Below, piece after piece: positions 18,567 to 28,163 of a DNA stretch of 64,000 bases. This stretch comes from Enterobacter kobei (GTDB lineage: Bacteria > Pseudomonadota > Gammaproteobacteria > Enterobacterales > Enterobacteriaceae), in NCBI RefSeq assembly GCF_001729765.1, contig NZ_CP017181.1, positions 434,001 through 498,000 of the forward strand, given 5' to 3'. The notes under the pieces are model-generated. The model saw nothing but the letters and a program-made list of their open reading frames with translations, was not told the DNA's origin and ran no database searches. Position 1 is the stretch's first letter. The number at the start of each line of letters is the position of its first letter. Both the position numbers and the translations under genes were made by a program.

Positions 18567-19514
18567 CTATGAAAGATGAGCGGGAATCACGATCTGCCGC
18601 GGCTCACTCCGCCCGTTGATCTGCTCGATCAGCTGCGCGGCGGCCTGTCTGCCGGACTCGGCATAACCCGGATCGACGGTGATGATCTCCGGGTGCAGAA
18701 ACTTCATCAGCGGCGTGCTGCCGACGCTCGCCACCTGCAGGCTGTCGATGCGCTGCTCCTGAAGGTATTTGCTGGCTCCCAGCGCCAGCGTATCCGTGGC
18801 GCACACCAGCGCGGTTGTCTGCGGGGTCAGGACACTGGCAACCTGCTCGTAGCCTTGCTTCATGCCCAGACCCGGCAGGGAGGCGACGGCCGGGAGGTTG
18901 TGCTTTTTGCAAAACGCCAGATAGGCCTCATGGCGACGCTTGCCGGTGGTGACGTCGGTGTGGGGTACGCCGAGGAAGCTGATATGGCGATGGCCTTTAT
19001 CGTACAGACGCTGCATCAGGGTGATAATCGCCCCCTCGTCGTCATAACAGACAGAGGCAAAACCGTGGGCGTCGCGCGCCATCATGACCAGTGAGGGCTG
19101 CCAGGGTTTTAGCATCTCGTCTTTAATGCCGGTAAAGCCGAACAGCACCACGCCGTCAATGTTGCGTCGCTGGAGCATGCCCAGATGCTCTTCAACCAGC
19201 TGCGGCGAGAACTGGCTCTCCATCATGATGGGGTCATATCCCTGCTCGTAAAAGGCGGGCAACATGGTCTGCACGGCAAGGTTCTCCGAGAGCGAATCCA
19301 GACGAGAGACAATAATCGCGACCACTTTGTCACTCTGCCCGCGCATAGCGCGCGCGGAGCGGGAAGGGGAAAAGCCGTGCTGATTCATCACCGCCTCGAC
19401 GCGCTCGCGGGTGCGTTCGCTGACACCGCTTTCGTTATTCAGCACCCGTGAGACGGTCGATTTCCCCACGCCGCTTAAACGCGCGATGTCTTTAATGGTA
19501 AGGCGGTTCTGCAT
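18567..19514 (-). CDS. treR: Trehalose operon repressor
   Basis: The 315-residue LacI-family protein has an N-terminal HTH (IKDIARLSGVGKSTVSRVLN, residues 7-26) and a periplasmic-binding-like effector domain that binds trehalose 6-phosphate. It lies directly upstream of treB on the same strand, the usual enteric arrangement. AGGGAAAA precedes the start codon. Confidence 0.95.
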   Translation of the reverse strand: MQNRLTIKDIARLSGVGKSTVSRVLNNESGVSERTRERVEAVMNQHGFSPSRSARAMRGQSDKVVAIIVSRLDSLSENLAVQTMLPAFYEQGYDPIMMESQFSPQLVEEHLGMLQRRNIDGVVLFGFTGIKDEMLKPWQPSLVMMARDAHGFASVCYDDEGAIITLMQRLYDKGHRHISFLGVPHTDVTTGKRRHEAYLAFCKKHNLPAVASLPGLGMKQGYEQVASVLTPQTTALVCATDTLALGASKYLQEQRIDSLQVASVGSTPLMKFLHPEIITVDPGYAESGRQAAAQLIEQINGRSEPRQIVIPAHLS

Positions 19515-19591
19515 GCTGTTTTCCCTGTAACAACGACAAAATGATCAATTGAGCCTAATGCTATAGCGCGATTTCGCTATGGGCAAAGTCT

Positions 19592-19626
19592 GGTTTACGT
19601 TCGGTTTATTTGCAGGGGGGTATAAT
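19592..19626 (+). promoter_or_regulatory. PhoP-dependent mgtA promoter
   Basis: GGTTTA-CGTTC-GGTTTA (19592-19608) is a direct-repeat PhoP box, and a perfect TATAAT (19621-19626) follows 12 bp later, so the box replaces the -35 element. Transcription should start near 19633. Confidence 0.88.
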
Positions 19627-19632
19627 ACCGCC

Positions 19633-19903
19633 CGAATCGTCACAAAGGGTACGCTTAAATCCTTATACTGCGCGGCGACACCCTGTTTTTACTTACCGGA
19701 GGCTCCATGGATCCCGATCCCACACCTCTCCTGAACGGGAGAACACGTTCTTTCCGGTAAGCCAGCTTTTGCTGTCTCACCGGTGATGTGAGGCAGCAAC
19801 GTCCCAAACGTTCCTGCTTGAAAAATTGAGTGCCTGACAGGTACGGCTTTGCCACGCCTGAAGGGAATGCTGCGTCCGCCGTTGCGGATGCGGAGGAATG
19901 ACT
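19633..19903 (+). promoter_or_regulatory. mgtA 5' leader (Mg2+/proline-responsive)
   Basis: About 270 bases of untranslated leader separate the PhoP promoter from mgtA and contain the mgtL reading frame. In Salmonella and E. coli this leader makes alternative hairpins that decide Rho-dependent termination in response to Mg2+ and to mgtL translation. I did not fold it here. Confidence 0.75.
19707..19760 (+). CDS. mgtL: mgtA leader peptide
   Basis: The 17-residue peptide MDPDPTPLLNGRTRSFR has an ACCGGAGG ribosome site and the MxPDPTPL start and FR end of Salmonella MgtL. The Pro codons at positions 3, 5 and 7 allow the leader to sense proline supply and Mg2+-dependent ribosome behaviour. Confidence 0.85.
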   Translation: MDPDPTPLLNGRTRSFR

Positions 19904-22612
19904 ATGTTTAAAAATATCACTCGGCAGCTGCAGGCCCTGCTGAGCCGCCACCTGCCACATCGTCTTATTCAGCGCGACCCGCTGCCCAATGCAAAAAACA
20001 TCGCGGGTGCAGCGATTCCCTCTTCCCTGACCGAACGCTGCCTGAACGTGGCGGCAATGGATGAGAACGAAGTCTGGCGCGCCTTTGGCGGCCACCCGGA
20101 AGGGCTGAACGCGACGGAAGTGGACAAAATCCGCGCCGTGCACGGCGATAACCAAATTCCGGCGCAAAAACCGTCTCCGTGGTGGGTGCACCTGTGGCTC
20201 TGCTACCGCAACCCCTTCAACCTGCTGCTGACCGTGCTCGGCATCATCTCCTACGCGACGGAAGATCTCTTTGCCGCAGGGGTGATTGCCCTGATGGTGG
20301 AGATTTCCACGCTGCTGAACTTTATTCAGGAAGCCCGCTCCACCAAAGCGGCGGACGCCCTGAAAGCGATGGTCAGCAACACCGCGACCGTCTCGCGCGT
20401 GATTAACGACCTCGGCGAAAACGCCTGGGTGGAGCTGCCCATTGACCAGCTGGTGCCGGGTGACCTGGTGAAGCTGGCCGCGGGGGACATGATCCCGGCG
20501 GATTTACGCATCATTCAGGCGCGGGATCTGTTTGTCGCCCAGGCCTCCCTGACCGGGGAATCCCTGCCCGTTGAAAAGGTGGCGCGCAGCCGTGATCCGC
20601 AGCAGATGAACCCGCTTGAGTGCGACACCCTGTGCTTTATGGGAACCACGGTCGTCAGCGGTACGGCGCAGGCGATTGTCACCGCGACCGGGGGCAACAC
20701 CTGGTTTGGTCAGCTTGCCGGACGCGTCAGCGAGCAGGAGAGCGAGCCGAATGCCTTCCAGAAAGGGATTGGCCGCGTCAGCATGCTGCTGATCCGCTTT
20801 ATGATGGTGATGACGCCGATTGTGCTGTTGATCAACGGCTACACCAAGGGCGACTGGTGGGAGGCGGCGCTGTTTGCCCTCTCCGTGGCCGTTGGCTTAA
20901 CGCCGGAAATGCTGCCGATGATTGTCACCTCCACGCTGGCGCGTGGGGCGGTGAAGCTCTCGAAACAGAAAGTGATCGTCAAGCACCTCGACGCTATCCA
21001 GAACTTTGGCGCGATGGACATTCTCTGCACCGACAAAACCGGCACCCTGACGCAGGATAAAATCGTGCTGGAGAACCACACCGATATCGCCGGTAAAACC
21101 AGCGAACGCGTGCTGCACAGCGCGTGGCTGAACAGCCATTACCAGACCGGGCTGAAGAACCTGCTCGACGTGGCGGTGCTGGAAGGGGTCGATGAGGAAG
21201 CCGCCCGCACGCTCTCCGGTCGCTGGCAGAAGGTGGATGAGATCCCGTTTGATTTCGAGCGCCGCCGCATGTCGGTGGTGGTGAGCGAGCAGCCGGACGT
21301 GCACCAGCTGATCTGCAAAGGCGCGCTGCAGGAGATCCTGAATGTGTCGACGCAGGTGCGCCATAACGGTGAGATCGTGCCGCTGGACGACACCATGCTG
21401 CGCCGCATCAAGCGCGTTACCGACAACCTGAACCGTCAGGGGCTGCGCGTGGTGGCGGTGGCGAGCAAGTTTCTGCCCGCGCGCGAGGGGGACTATCAGC
21501 GTATCGACGAATCCGATTTGATCCTCGAGGGTTACATCGCATTCCTCGATCCGCCGAAAGAGACCACCGCGCCTGCGCTGAAGGCGCTGAAGGCGAGCGG
21601 TATCACCGTTAAAATCCTCACCGGCGACAGCGAGCTGGTGACCGCGAAAGTGTGTCACGAAGTCGGGCTGGATGCGGGCGAGGTGGTCGTGGGCAGCGAC
21701 ATTGAGCCCCTGTCCGACGACGAGCTGGCGAAACTGGCGCAGCACACCACGCTGTTTGCCCGCCTGACACCGATGCATAAAGAGCGCATTGTTACCCTGC
21801 TGCGTCGTGAAGGGCACGTTGTGGGCTTTATGGGCGACGGCATCAACGATGCGCCCGCCCTGCGTGCCGCGGATATTGGCATCTCCGTGGACGGCGCGGT
21901 GGATATCGCCCGCGAAGCGGCGGATATTATCCTGCTGGAAAAAAGCCTGATGGTGCTGGAGGAGGGCGTTATCGAAGGGCGTCGCACCTTCGCCAACATG
22001 CTCAAGTACATCAAAATGACCGCCAGCTCCAACTTCGGTAACGTGTTCAGCGTCCTGGTGGCCAGCGCGTTTCTGCCGTTCCTGCCGATGCTGCCGTTGC
22101 ACCTGCTGATCCAGAACCTGATGTACGACGTGTCCCAGGTGGCGATCCCGTTTGATAACGTCGACGACGAGCAGATCCAGAAGCCGCAGCGCTGGAACCC
22201 GTCCGATCTGGGGCGCTTTATGCTGTTCTTTGGGCCGATCAGCTCCATCTTCGACATCCTGACCTTCTGCCTGATGTGGTTTGTGTTCCATGCCAACACG
22301 CCGGAACATCAGACCTTGTTCCAGTCCGGCTGGTTCGTGGTGGGTCTGCTGTCGCAAACGCTGATTGTGCATATGATCCGCACGCGCCGCATTCCGTTCA
22401 TCCAGAGCCGTGCCGCATGGCCGCTGATTGTGATGACGGGCATTGTGATGGCGCTCGGCATCGCGCTGCCGTTCTCGCCGCTGGCAAGTTACCTGCAGCT
22501 TCAGGCGCTGCCGCTGAGCTACTTCCCTTGGCTGGTGGCGATCCTCGCGGGCTACATGGTGCTGACGCAGATGGTGAAAGGGTTTTATGCGCGTCGGTAT
22601 GGATGGCAGTGA
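19904..22612 (+). CDS. mgtA: P-type Mg2+-importing ATPase
   Basis: The 902-residue inner-membrane pump has the P-type phosphorylation motif CTDKTGTLTQ, the actuator motif LTGESLPVEK, the hinge GDGINDAPALRAADIG and about ten membrane segments. It imports Mg2+ when Mg2+ is scarce. The start at 19904 (MFKNITRQL) is preferred over the ATG at 19898 because GGAGG then lies seven bases away and the protein aligns with E. coli MgtA. Confidence 0.97.
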   Translation: MFKNITRQLQALLSRHLPHRLIQRDPLPNAKNIAGAAIPSSLTERCLNVAAMDENEVWRAFGGHPEGLNATEVDKIRAVHGDNQIPAQKPSPWWVHLWLCYRNPFNLLLTVLGIISYATEDLFAAGVIALMVEISTLLNFIQEARSTKAADALKAMVSNTATVSRVINDLGENAWVELPIDQLVPGDLVKLAAGDMIPADLRIIQARDLFVAQASLTGESLPVEKVARSRDPQQMNPLECDTLCFMGTTVVSGTAQAIVTATGGNTWFGQLAGRVSEQESEPNAFQKGIGRVSMLLIRFMMVMTPIVLLINGYTKGDWWEAALFALSVAVGLTPEMLPMIVTSTLARGAVKLSKQKVIVKHLDAIQNFGAMDILCTDKTGTLTQDKIVLENHTDIAGKTSERVLHSAWLNSHYQTGLKNLLDVAVLEGVDEEAARTLSGRWQKVDEIPFDFERRRMSVVVSEQPDVHQLICKGALQEILNVSTQVRHNGEIVPLDDTMLRRIKRVTDNLNRQGLRVVAVASKFLPAREGDYQRIDESDLILEGYIAFLDPPKETTAPALKALKASGITVKILTGDSELVTAKVCHEVGLDAGEVVVGSDIEPLSDDELAKLAQHTTLFARLTPMHKERIVTLLRREGHVVGFMGDGINDAPALRAADIGISVDGAVDIAREAADIILLEKSLMVLEEGVIEGRRTFANMLKYIKMTASSNFGNVFSVLVASAFLPFLPMLPLHLLIQNLMYDVSQVAIPFDNVDDEQIQKPQRWNPSDLGRFMLFFGPISSIFDILTFCLMWFVFHANTPEHQTLFQSGWFVVGLLSQTLIVHMIRTRRIPFIQSRAAWPLIVMTGIVMALGIALPFSPLASYLQLQALPLSYFPWLVAILAGYMVLTQMVKGFYARRYGWQ

Positions 22613-22618
22613 TTTTTT

Positions 22619-22689
22619 GCCGGGTGGCGGCTTCGCCTTACCCGGCCTACTCCCGTCACGTAGGCCCGGTAAGCGCAGCGCCACCGGGC
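22619..22689. repeat. REP/BIME element after mgtA
   Basis: Two facing palindromic units (GCCGGGTGGCGGCTTCGCC... and ...GTAAGCGCAGCGCCACCGGGC) form a typical bacterial interspersed mosaic element. Confidence 0.85.
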
Positions 22690-22811
22690 AATAGCTTTCT
22701 TCCCAAATTCAACAACCTGTGATCGCCGTCGGCGCATTCGCTTGACGACAATTTGTACGCATGTTAACAGAATGTTTTGCCTTTATTTGGCCCGTCAGAT
22801 AAGGAACATTC

Positions 22812-25196
22812 ATGTTACGGTACAGTCTCTTAACCGCCGGGCTGCTGCTCGGCGCCTCTGCCTTTGCCGCCCCGGCAGGGGATCTCCCGTTAATGCCCTG
22901 GCCTGCGAAGGTGGAACGCCCGACCACGCAGGGCGCACTGGTGCTCACCAGCCAACTTTCCGTGACCGTCAGCGGCGACGATCTCGGCGACGCGGTCAAC
23001 CGCCTGCGTCAGCGTATCGCCCTGCAAACCGGCTGGACGCTACAGCCGCAGGCTGAGCAACCGGACAAACCGACCATTCGCATCGCCATCGCCAAAAAGG
23101 TGAAGCAACAGCCGCTGCCGGACAGCGATGAAAGCTATAAGCTAACGGTGGATGCCAACGGTGTGAACATCTCCGCCAACACCCGCTTCGGCGCGCTGCG
23201 GGCGATGGAAACGCTGCTTCAGCTGGTGCAAAACGGCGCGGAAAACACGTCGCTGCCGTGGGTGACCATTGAAGACGCGCCGCGCTTCCCGTGGCGAGGG
23301 CTGCTGCTCGACTCGGCGCGCCATTTCATTCCCGTCGCGGATATCAAACGCCAGATTGACGGCATGGCGGCCGCAAAGCTTAACGTCCTGCACTGGCACT
23401 TAACCGACGATCAGGGCTGGCGCTTCAGCTCGAAGCGTTACCCGAAGCTGACGCAGCTTGCCAGCGACGGGCTGTTCTATACCCCTGAGCAGATGCGCGA
23501 GATTGTTCGCTATGCCACCGAGCGCGGCATCCGCGTGGTGCCGGAGATCGACATGCCGGGCCACGCCTCGGCGATTGCTGTAGCCTACCCGGAGCTGATG
23601 AGCGCGCCGGGGCCCTACAAAATGGAGCGCAACTGGGGCGTGCTGAAGCCGGTGCTTGATCCGACCAAAGAGGCCACATACGCCTTTGCTGACGCGATGG
23701 TCAGCGAACTGGCAGCGATCTTCCCGGATCCGTATCTGCACATCGGCGGGGATGAGGTGGACGACAGCCAGTGGAAAGCGAATCCTGCCATTCAGCAGTT
23801 TATGCGTGACCACACGCTGGCGGACAGCCACGCGCTGCAGGCCTATTTCAACCGCAAGCTGGAGACGCTCCTCGAGAAACATCATCGGCAGATGGTCGGC
23901 TGGGATGAGATCTATCACCCTGACTTACCGAAAAGCATTCTGATCCAGTCCTGGCAGGGGCAGGACGCGCTGGGTAAGGTGGCGCAAACCGGCTACAAGG
24001 GCATTCTTTCGACCGGTTTCTACCTCGATCAACCCCAGTCCACCGCCTATCACTACCGCAATGAAATCGTTCCCCAGGGGCTGAATGGCGTGGACGTGAT
24101 AGCAGACACCGACAGCGCCCAGAGCTGGGCCTTCTCCATGCCGCGTCTGAAAGGCAAGCCGGTCGAGGGGAGTTTTACCCTGGTGAAAGGGGACGCCGGC
24201 TGGCGCGGTTTTATTGATTTTGCCGGGAAATCCCGCCGCGCGGTGCAGGATATTGCATGGCGCGACGACAATCAGGTGACGTTTACCGTTGACACCTGGA
24301 TGGGTGAAACGCGCCCGGTCGTCTCGGTCGATAACGACAAGCTCACCGGTTACTTCCTGGTGGGCAATACCCGCTATCCGATTAGCGGTACCCGTCTGGA
24401 CGAGGTGCCGAAAGGGATCCCACCGGTAGTGCCGGACGTGGCGAATCAGGCTAATTTGCTCGGCGGAGAAGCCGCGCTGTGGGCGGAAAACGTGGTCGCA
24501 CCGGTGCTGGATATCCGCCTGTGGCCGCGGACGTTTGCGGTGGCGGAGCGGTTATGGTCCGCGCAGGACGTCAATGATGTCGACAACATGTATACCCGCC
24601 TGCAGGCGATGGACAGCTGGACGACGGTGTCGGTTGGCCTGCAGCAGCATACCCAGCAGCAGGTGCAATTCACGCGGCTCGCGAATAATGCCGACACGTT
24701 GCCGCTGCAAATCCTCGCGCAGGCGCTTGAACCGGCCCAGTATTACACCCGTCAGCACCTCAAGTTCCAGGCGGGAAACTATCACCAGTTTGAGCCGCTT
24801 AACCGCCTCGCGGATGCGCTGAATGCGGAAAGCATCACCGTGCGTCAGATGAACAAATGGGCGGACTGTCTGGTGAGCGATGCGGAAGACACGGAAAGCG
24901 CCGACGCGCTGCGCCACGTCTTTAATCGCTGGCAGAGCAACACCAGCGACGCGCTGGCGCTGAGCGAAAACAGCTATCAGCTGAAGGCGATTAAACCGGT
25001 GATCCTGGAGGTGGATAAGCTTGCCGCAATTGGCCTGAGGCTGACGGATCTGGTGGCGCGACAGGGCACGCTGGATGACAAAGAAATCGCCTCGATTCAA
25101 CGCGAGCTGGATAACGCGGCGAAGGTGCAGGACGAAGTGGTGATTGCTGCGGTGTATCCGCTGGAGACGCTGCTCAGGGCGACGCGAAACCAGTAA
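22812..25196 (+). CDS. GH20 beta-N-acetylhexosaminidase (chitobiase-like)
   Basis: The 794-residue protein has a Sec signal peptide (residues 1-19, SAFA-A), an N-terminal GH20b domain, and a GH20 catalytic barrel with LHWHLTDDQGW and the catalytic pair in HIGGDEVDD (about residues 312-320). An inserted region around residues 440-530 precedes the WAENV segment. It releases GlcNAc from chitooligosaccharides in the periplasm or at the surface. It converges on gbpA across an IS element, so a chitin-use pair is likely. Confidence 0.88.
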   Translation: MLRYSLLTAGLLLGASAFAAPAGDLPLMPWPAKVERPTTQGALVLTSQLSVTVSGDDLGDAVNRLRQRIALQTGWTLQPQAEQPDKPTIRIAIAKKVKQQPLPDSDESYKLTVDANGVNISANTRFGALRAMETLLQLVQNGAENTSLPWVTIEDAPRFPWRGLLLDSARHFIPVADIKRQIDGMAAAKLNVLHWHLTDDQGWRFSSKRYPKLTQLASDGLFYTPEQMREIVRYATERGIRVVPEIDMPGHASAIAVAYPELMSAPGPYKMERNWGVLKPVLDPTKEATYAFADAMVSELAAIFPDPYLHIGGDEVDDSQWKANPAIQQFMRDHTLADSHALQAYFNRKLETLLEKHHRQMVGWDEIYHPDLPKSILIQSWQGQDALGKVAQTGYKGILSTGFYLDQPQSTAYHYRNEIVPQGLNGVDVIADTDSAQSWAFSMPRLKGKPVEGSFTLVKGDAGWRGFIDFAGKSRRAVQDIAWRDDNQVTFTVDTWMGETRPVVSVDNDKLTGYFLVGNTRYPISGTRLDEVPKGIPPVVPDVANQANLLGGEAALWAENVVAPVLDIRLWPRTFAVAERLWSAQDVNDVDNMYTRLQAMDSWTTVSVGLQQHTQQQVQFTRLANNADTLPLQILAQALEPAQYYTRQHLKFQAGNYHQFEPLNRLADALNAESITVRQMNKWADCLVSDAEDTESADALRHVFNRWQSNTSDALALSENSYQLKAIKPVILEVDKLAAIGLRLTDLVARQGTLDDKEIASIQRELDNAAKVQDEVVIAAVYPLETLLRATRNQ

Positions 25197-25201
25197 CATA
25201 A

Positions 25202-25218
25202 GCGCCCGGTGGCGCTAC
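25202..25218. repeat. Left piece of an interrupted REP element
   Basis: GCGCCCGGTGGCGCTAC is the left half of a REP unit. Its continuation begins at 26512, on the other side of the IS, and joining the two through the shared CTAC restores a standard REP. Confidence 0.8.
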
Positions 25219-26511
25219 TGTATGACCGGATACATAGGTGACAGATCAGACCGGGAACATAGGTAACACTTTTAGTCTATCCGGAGCACACTCTGGGTTT
25301 TTCGGTCGTAGTACGCAAGCGTTATCCCATTAAAGATGATGGCCTCAAGGCCATCATCTTGTTCTTCCAGCATGATGTACTCCCCAGTCAGTGCTTCACT
25401 CAGGAACACCGTACCCTTTTTTCCCATATAGAGGGTCCCCCTCGATTTCACCCTGTAGACTGTACCTCCTTCCGGATAAGCATATTCAGGAACACGGCCA
25501 TCCCAGTGTCGGTTTGAGGGTTGCCATACCGTTCCGGGCGTTGCTCCCGCCAGTGCTTCATGCGGCCTTTCGTAGTTAAATTCTTTCCGGTAGTCACTGA
25601 ACCACCGCTGTTGTTCTTCCATCGTCATGAAGGTGTTGCCCTGTTTCACCGCACTTTTCAGGGAGCGGTGCATTCGCTCATGGCGGCCATTTTCTTCCGG
25701 ATGCCCCTTTCTGATACGCTCCGGCCTGATGCCCAGCTTGATTAGCCAGACGGCAAGACGACTTAATCCGGCTATTCCTGTTCCCGCGAAGGGCTGGCCG
25801 TTATCGGTTCTAAGCACTTCCGGCAGACCATATTCCAGGAACGCATCCGTCAGGCACTCTCTGACAAAGGGTTCACTCTCACGGTGTGTTCCCCGGCAGC
25901 TGAGCAGATACCGGCTGTGATTATCGGTCAGGGTGAAAGGATGGCAGTACTCTCTGCTGAGCAGCCTGAACTTGCCTTTAAAATCAGCGCTCCAGACCTG
26001 ATTGTTCTCACTGATGATGGTCAGGGGCTGGCGATTGCCTGGTGTTCTGCGTTTTCGTTTTTTATCCGGAACCAGGCCTTCGCGCTTGAGGATATCGCCG
26101 ATAGTGCTGGCGGCAGGTACGGTAAAATCGACGTGATGATTGAGCAACCACATCCGCAGTTTTTTTGGCCCCCAGTCAGGGTGTTTTTGACGCAGGGCAG
26201 TCAGGTGTCCGGCGATATCATCAGGAACCGTCCGGGAGTGGGAGCGTGGCGCACGCGACCGGTCCGAGAGAGATGACAGGTCAGAAGGGTCAAAACGCTG
26301 AAGCCATTTATAGCCGGTTTTACGGCTGATGCCAAAAAGACGGCAAAGCGCGGAGAAGGAGTCCGTACCTGCATGGCAGGCACGGATAAAATCAAGGCGT
26401 TGCATAGGTCGGGTCTCAGTCCAGGGCATAGCGAGTCTCCTCTTCTATGCCAGTTATAACTGTTACCCATGTATCCGGTCTAAAGTGTTACCCATGTTTC
26501 CGGTTCATACC
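25219..26511 (-). mobile_element. IS481-family insertion sequence (1293 bp)
   Basis: The element holds one DDE transposase gene and imperfect terminal inverted repeats of about 50 bp. The left end reads TGTATGACCGGATACATAGG; the right end, in reverse complement, reads GGTATGAACCGGAAACATGG. A 4-bp direct repeat CTAC (25215-25218 and 26512-26515) flanks it. It appears complete. Confidence 0.85.
25272..26429 (-). CDS. IS481-family transposase
   Basis: The 385-residue protein has N-terminal HTH domains (FSALCRLFGISRKTGYKWLQRF, residues 24-45) and a DDE integrase core: VWSADFKG, the RTDNGQPF aspartate and EENGRHERMH with the glutamate. GAGGAG lies seven bases before the start. It is a single uninterrupted frame and probably active. 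Confidence 0.92.
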   Translation of the reverse strand: MPWTETRPMQRLDFIRACHAGTDSFSALCRLFGISRKTGYKWLQRFDPSDLSSLSDRSRAPRSHSRTVPDDIAGHLTALRQKHPDWGPKKLRMWLLNHHVDFTVPAASTIGDILKREGLVPDKKRKRRTPGNRQPLTIISENNQVWSADFKGKFRLLSREYCHPFTLTDNHSRYLLSCRGTHRESEPFVRECLTDAFLEYGLPEVLRTDNGQPFAGTGIAGLSRLAVWLIKLGIRPERIRKGHPEENGRHERMHRSLKSAVKQGNTFMTMEEQQRWFSDYRKEFNYERPHEALAGATPGTVWQPSNRHWDGRVPEYAYPEGGTVYRVKSRGTLYMGKKGTVFLSEALTGEYIMLEEQDDGLEAIIFNGITLAYYDRKTQSVLRID

Positions 26512-26568
26512 CTACGCTTACCGGGCCTACGTGACGTGTAGGCCCGGCAAACGAAGTGCCGCCGGGCG
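26512..26568. repeat. Right piece of the interrupted REP/BIME
   Basis: CTACGCTTACCGGGCCTACG continues the REP cut by the IS, followed by a facing unit (GTAGGCCCGGCAAACG...GCCGGGCG) next to the gbpA stop. Confidence 0.8.
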
Positions 26569-26578
26569 TAAAGGCAAC

Positions 26579-28030
26579 TCAGTTCTTCAACATCCACGCC
26601 TCTTTCCAGTCTGAACCCACGCCGGGCTCGAACTGAGTCGAGGTCGAACTGTACTGCTTGCAGTACCCACTGTACGGGAATGGCTTGCACTCGTAGGTCT
26701 TACCGTCTTTGGGCTGCAACACCACGGTGCCCGCCTTATAAGAGGCAAGGTTATCCGGGAAGATAAAATCAGATTTACCGGTATCGCCGGAGGTTGCTTC
26801 ACCTTCGAGCATCATATCCAGCACGTCCTGCGCGAACAGGGTGCCGGCTTTATTGGTGGCGTAGTATTTCAGCATGTGGTGCCCTGGCGTGACGTTTGTC
26901 AGGTTCATGGTCACATCCTGGTTGCTGTTATTCATATCCTGCTTCAGATAACCTTTTTCCGCTCCGGGATGGTTCAATACGTGTGCTTCAAGGTTCACGT
27001 CACCCTGCGTATTGACGTGGAATGTCACCGTCGCGGCACCGTGAGTCACTTTGCTGTAATGCAGGTCAGTCACGGCAATGGATTCATTAACCACCGCTTT
27101 TTGCTCTTCATAAGAGATAGCCACTGACTTTAGCGTACTGTCTTCTTTTACGAAGACGCTGTTTGCGCCGTGAACCGGGCTAACGTCTCCGCTTTCATCC
27201 TTCACGCCGACGCGCACGTCGTGATGAGCGCTGTTAATTTTTTGCGCCAGATCGTAGGCCCACTGGTTGGCATCTCCCTGTTGAGCCGAGGCGATAGTCA
27301 GCTCGGTCGCCATGGAGGCGATTTCGCCGTTGGCATCGAAGAAGCGAGCAATTACTTTATCGCCCACGTTGAGGTTGTTACCCGCAACCTGGCCGCTCAG
27401 CGTTTTGCTCCACACGGAGGCGGCGACCGGGGTTTCATCCGGCGTGACGTTGCCGCCGTTACCGAAGTCCACGTCGATGGCCTGATAGAAACTGTTGGGC
27501 GTATCGGCAATTTCCCACACGCCGTAAATCACCTGATAACCGGTACGTTCCGGCACGTTACAGTTCATCGACTGGGTCATTGCGGGCGCCTGGCCGTTGC
27601 CGTTTACCGTACAAAACGGCGTTAAGTCGAACTGGTCGCGGGTCAGCGGCTTATTCGGGTTCCAGTTTTGTTTGGTGATGTAATAGCGCCAGTTGGTGGT
27701 TTTGTGCGGCGCGGTGTGGTGCCAGACAAACTGATGTACCCCGGCGGTCATCGGCGTTTTGGTCCAGGCATTCTGGCTTTGCTTATCAAGCTGCGAGTAG
27801 TTGGCAATCCCGGCGCTGGCGAGTTCGCCATCCGGCGGCAGGCTCCCTGACGGGAAACCGGAGGCACGTTCTACGCTCTGGGGTTCATATTCCACCAGAC
27901 CGCAGTCAATGTTTTGTCCCTGTTTACACATATAAGCGCGGCTGGCAGGGGATTCGATATAGCCATGTGCCAGCGCAGAAGAGGCTACCGTAAGAGTGGC
28001 CATAGCCAACGCAATTCTGGAGATTTTCAT
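26579..28030 (-). CDS. gbpA: GlcNAc/chitin-binding lytic polysaccharide monooxygenase GbpA
   Basis: The 483-residue secreted protein has a signal peptide ending ALA before His22, which becomes the N-terminal copper ligand of an AA10 lytic polysaccharide monooxygenase (HGYIESPASRAYMC). The AA10 domain spans about residues 22-190 and includes WRYYITK and QAIDVDFG. GbpA-type central domains follow, and a C-terminal chitin-binding module (about 425-483) ends in W/Y-rich segments. In Vibrio GbpA promotes attachment to chitin. With the nearby hexosaminidase it suggests oxidative and hydrolytic chitin attack. Confidence 0.92.
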   Translation of the reverse strand: MKISRIALAMATLTVASSALAHGYIESPASRAYMCKQGQNIDCGLVEYEPQSVERASGFPSGSLPPDGELASAGIANYSQLDKQSQNAWTKTPMTAGVHQFVWHHTAPHKTTNWRYYITKQNWNPNKPLTRDQFDLTPFCTVNGNGQAPAMTQSMNCNVPERTGYQVIYGVWEIADTPNSFYQAIDVDFGNGGNVTPDETPVAASVWSKTLSGQVAGNNLNVGDKVIARFFDANGEIASMATELTIASAQQGDANQWAYDLAQKINSAHHDVRVGVKDESGDVSPVHGANSVFVKEDSTLKSVAISYEEQKAVVNESIAVTDLHYSKVTHGAATVTFHVNTQGDVNLEAHVLNHPGAEKGYLKQDMNNSNQDVTMNLTNVTPGHHMLKYYATNKAGTLFAQDVLDMMLEGEATSGDTGKSDFIFPDNLASYKAGTVVLQPKDGKTYECKPFPYSGYCKQYSSTSTQFEPGVGSDWKEAWMLKN

Positions 28031-28122
28031 TTTTGTCCGAAGCGGGAATTTATAAAGGTGTGCGAGTGTATTTATTCCCGGACCGCGTCGTCATCGTATT
28101 ACGAAGGTAAAAATAGCCAAAT

Positions 28123-28144
28123 AAAAAAGGCAGCCGAAGCTGCC
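28123..28144 (-). terminator. ridA terminator
   Basis: Stem GGCAGC/GCTGCC around a CGAA (minus strand TTCG) tetraloop at 28129-28144, followed in the minus direction by six T residues. Confidence 0.88.
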
Positions 28145-28163
28145 CTGGTTTGCCTGAAATTGA

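Noticed and set aside
20897..22684. 595-codon open frame on the minus strand across mgtA
   Set aside because: It is a frame opposite a certain gene in GC-rich DNA; its translation is rich in Arg/His/Gln and has no recognisable domain.
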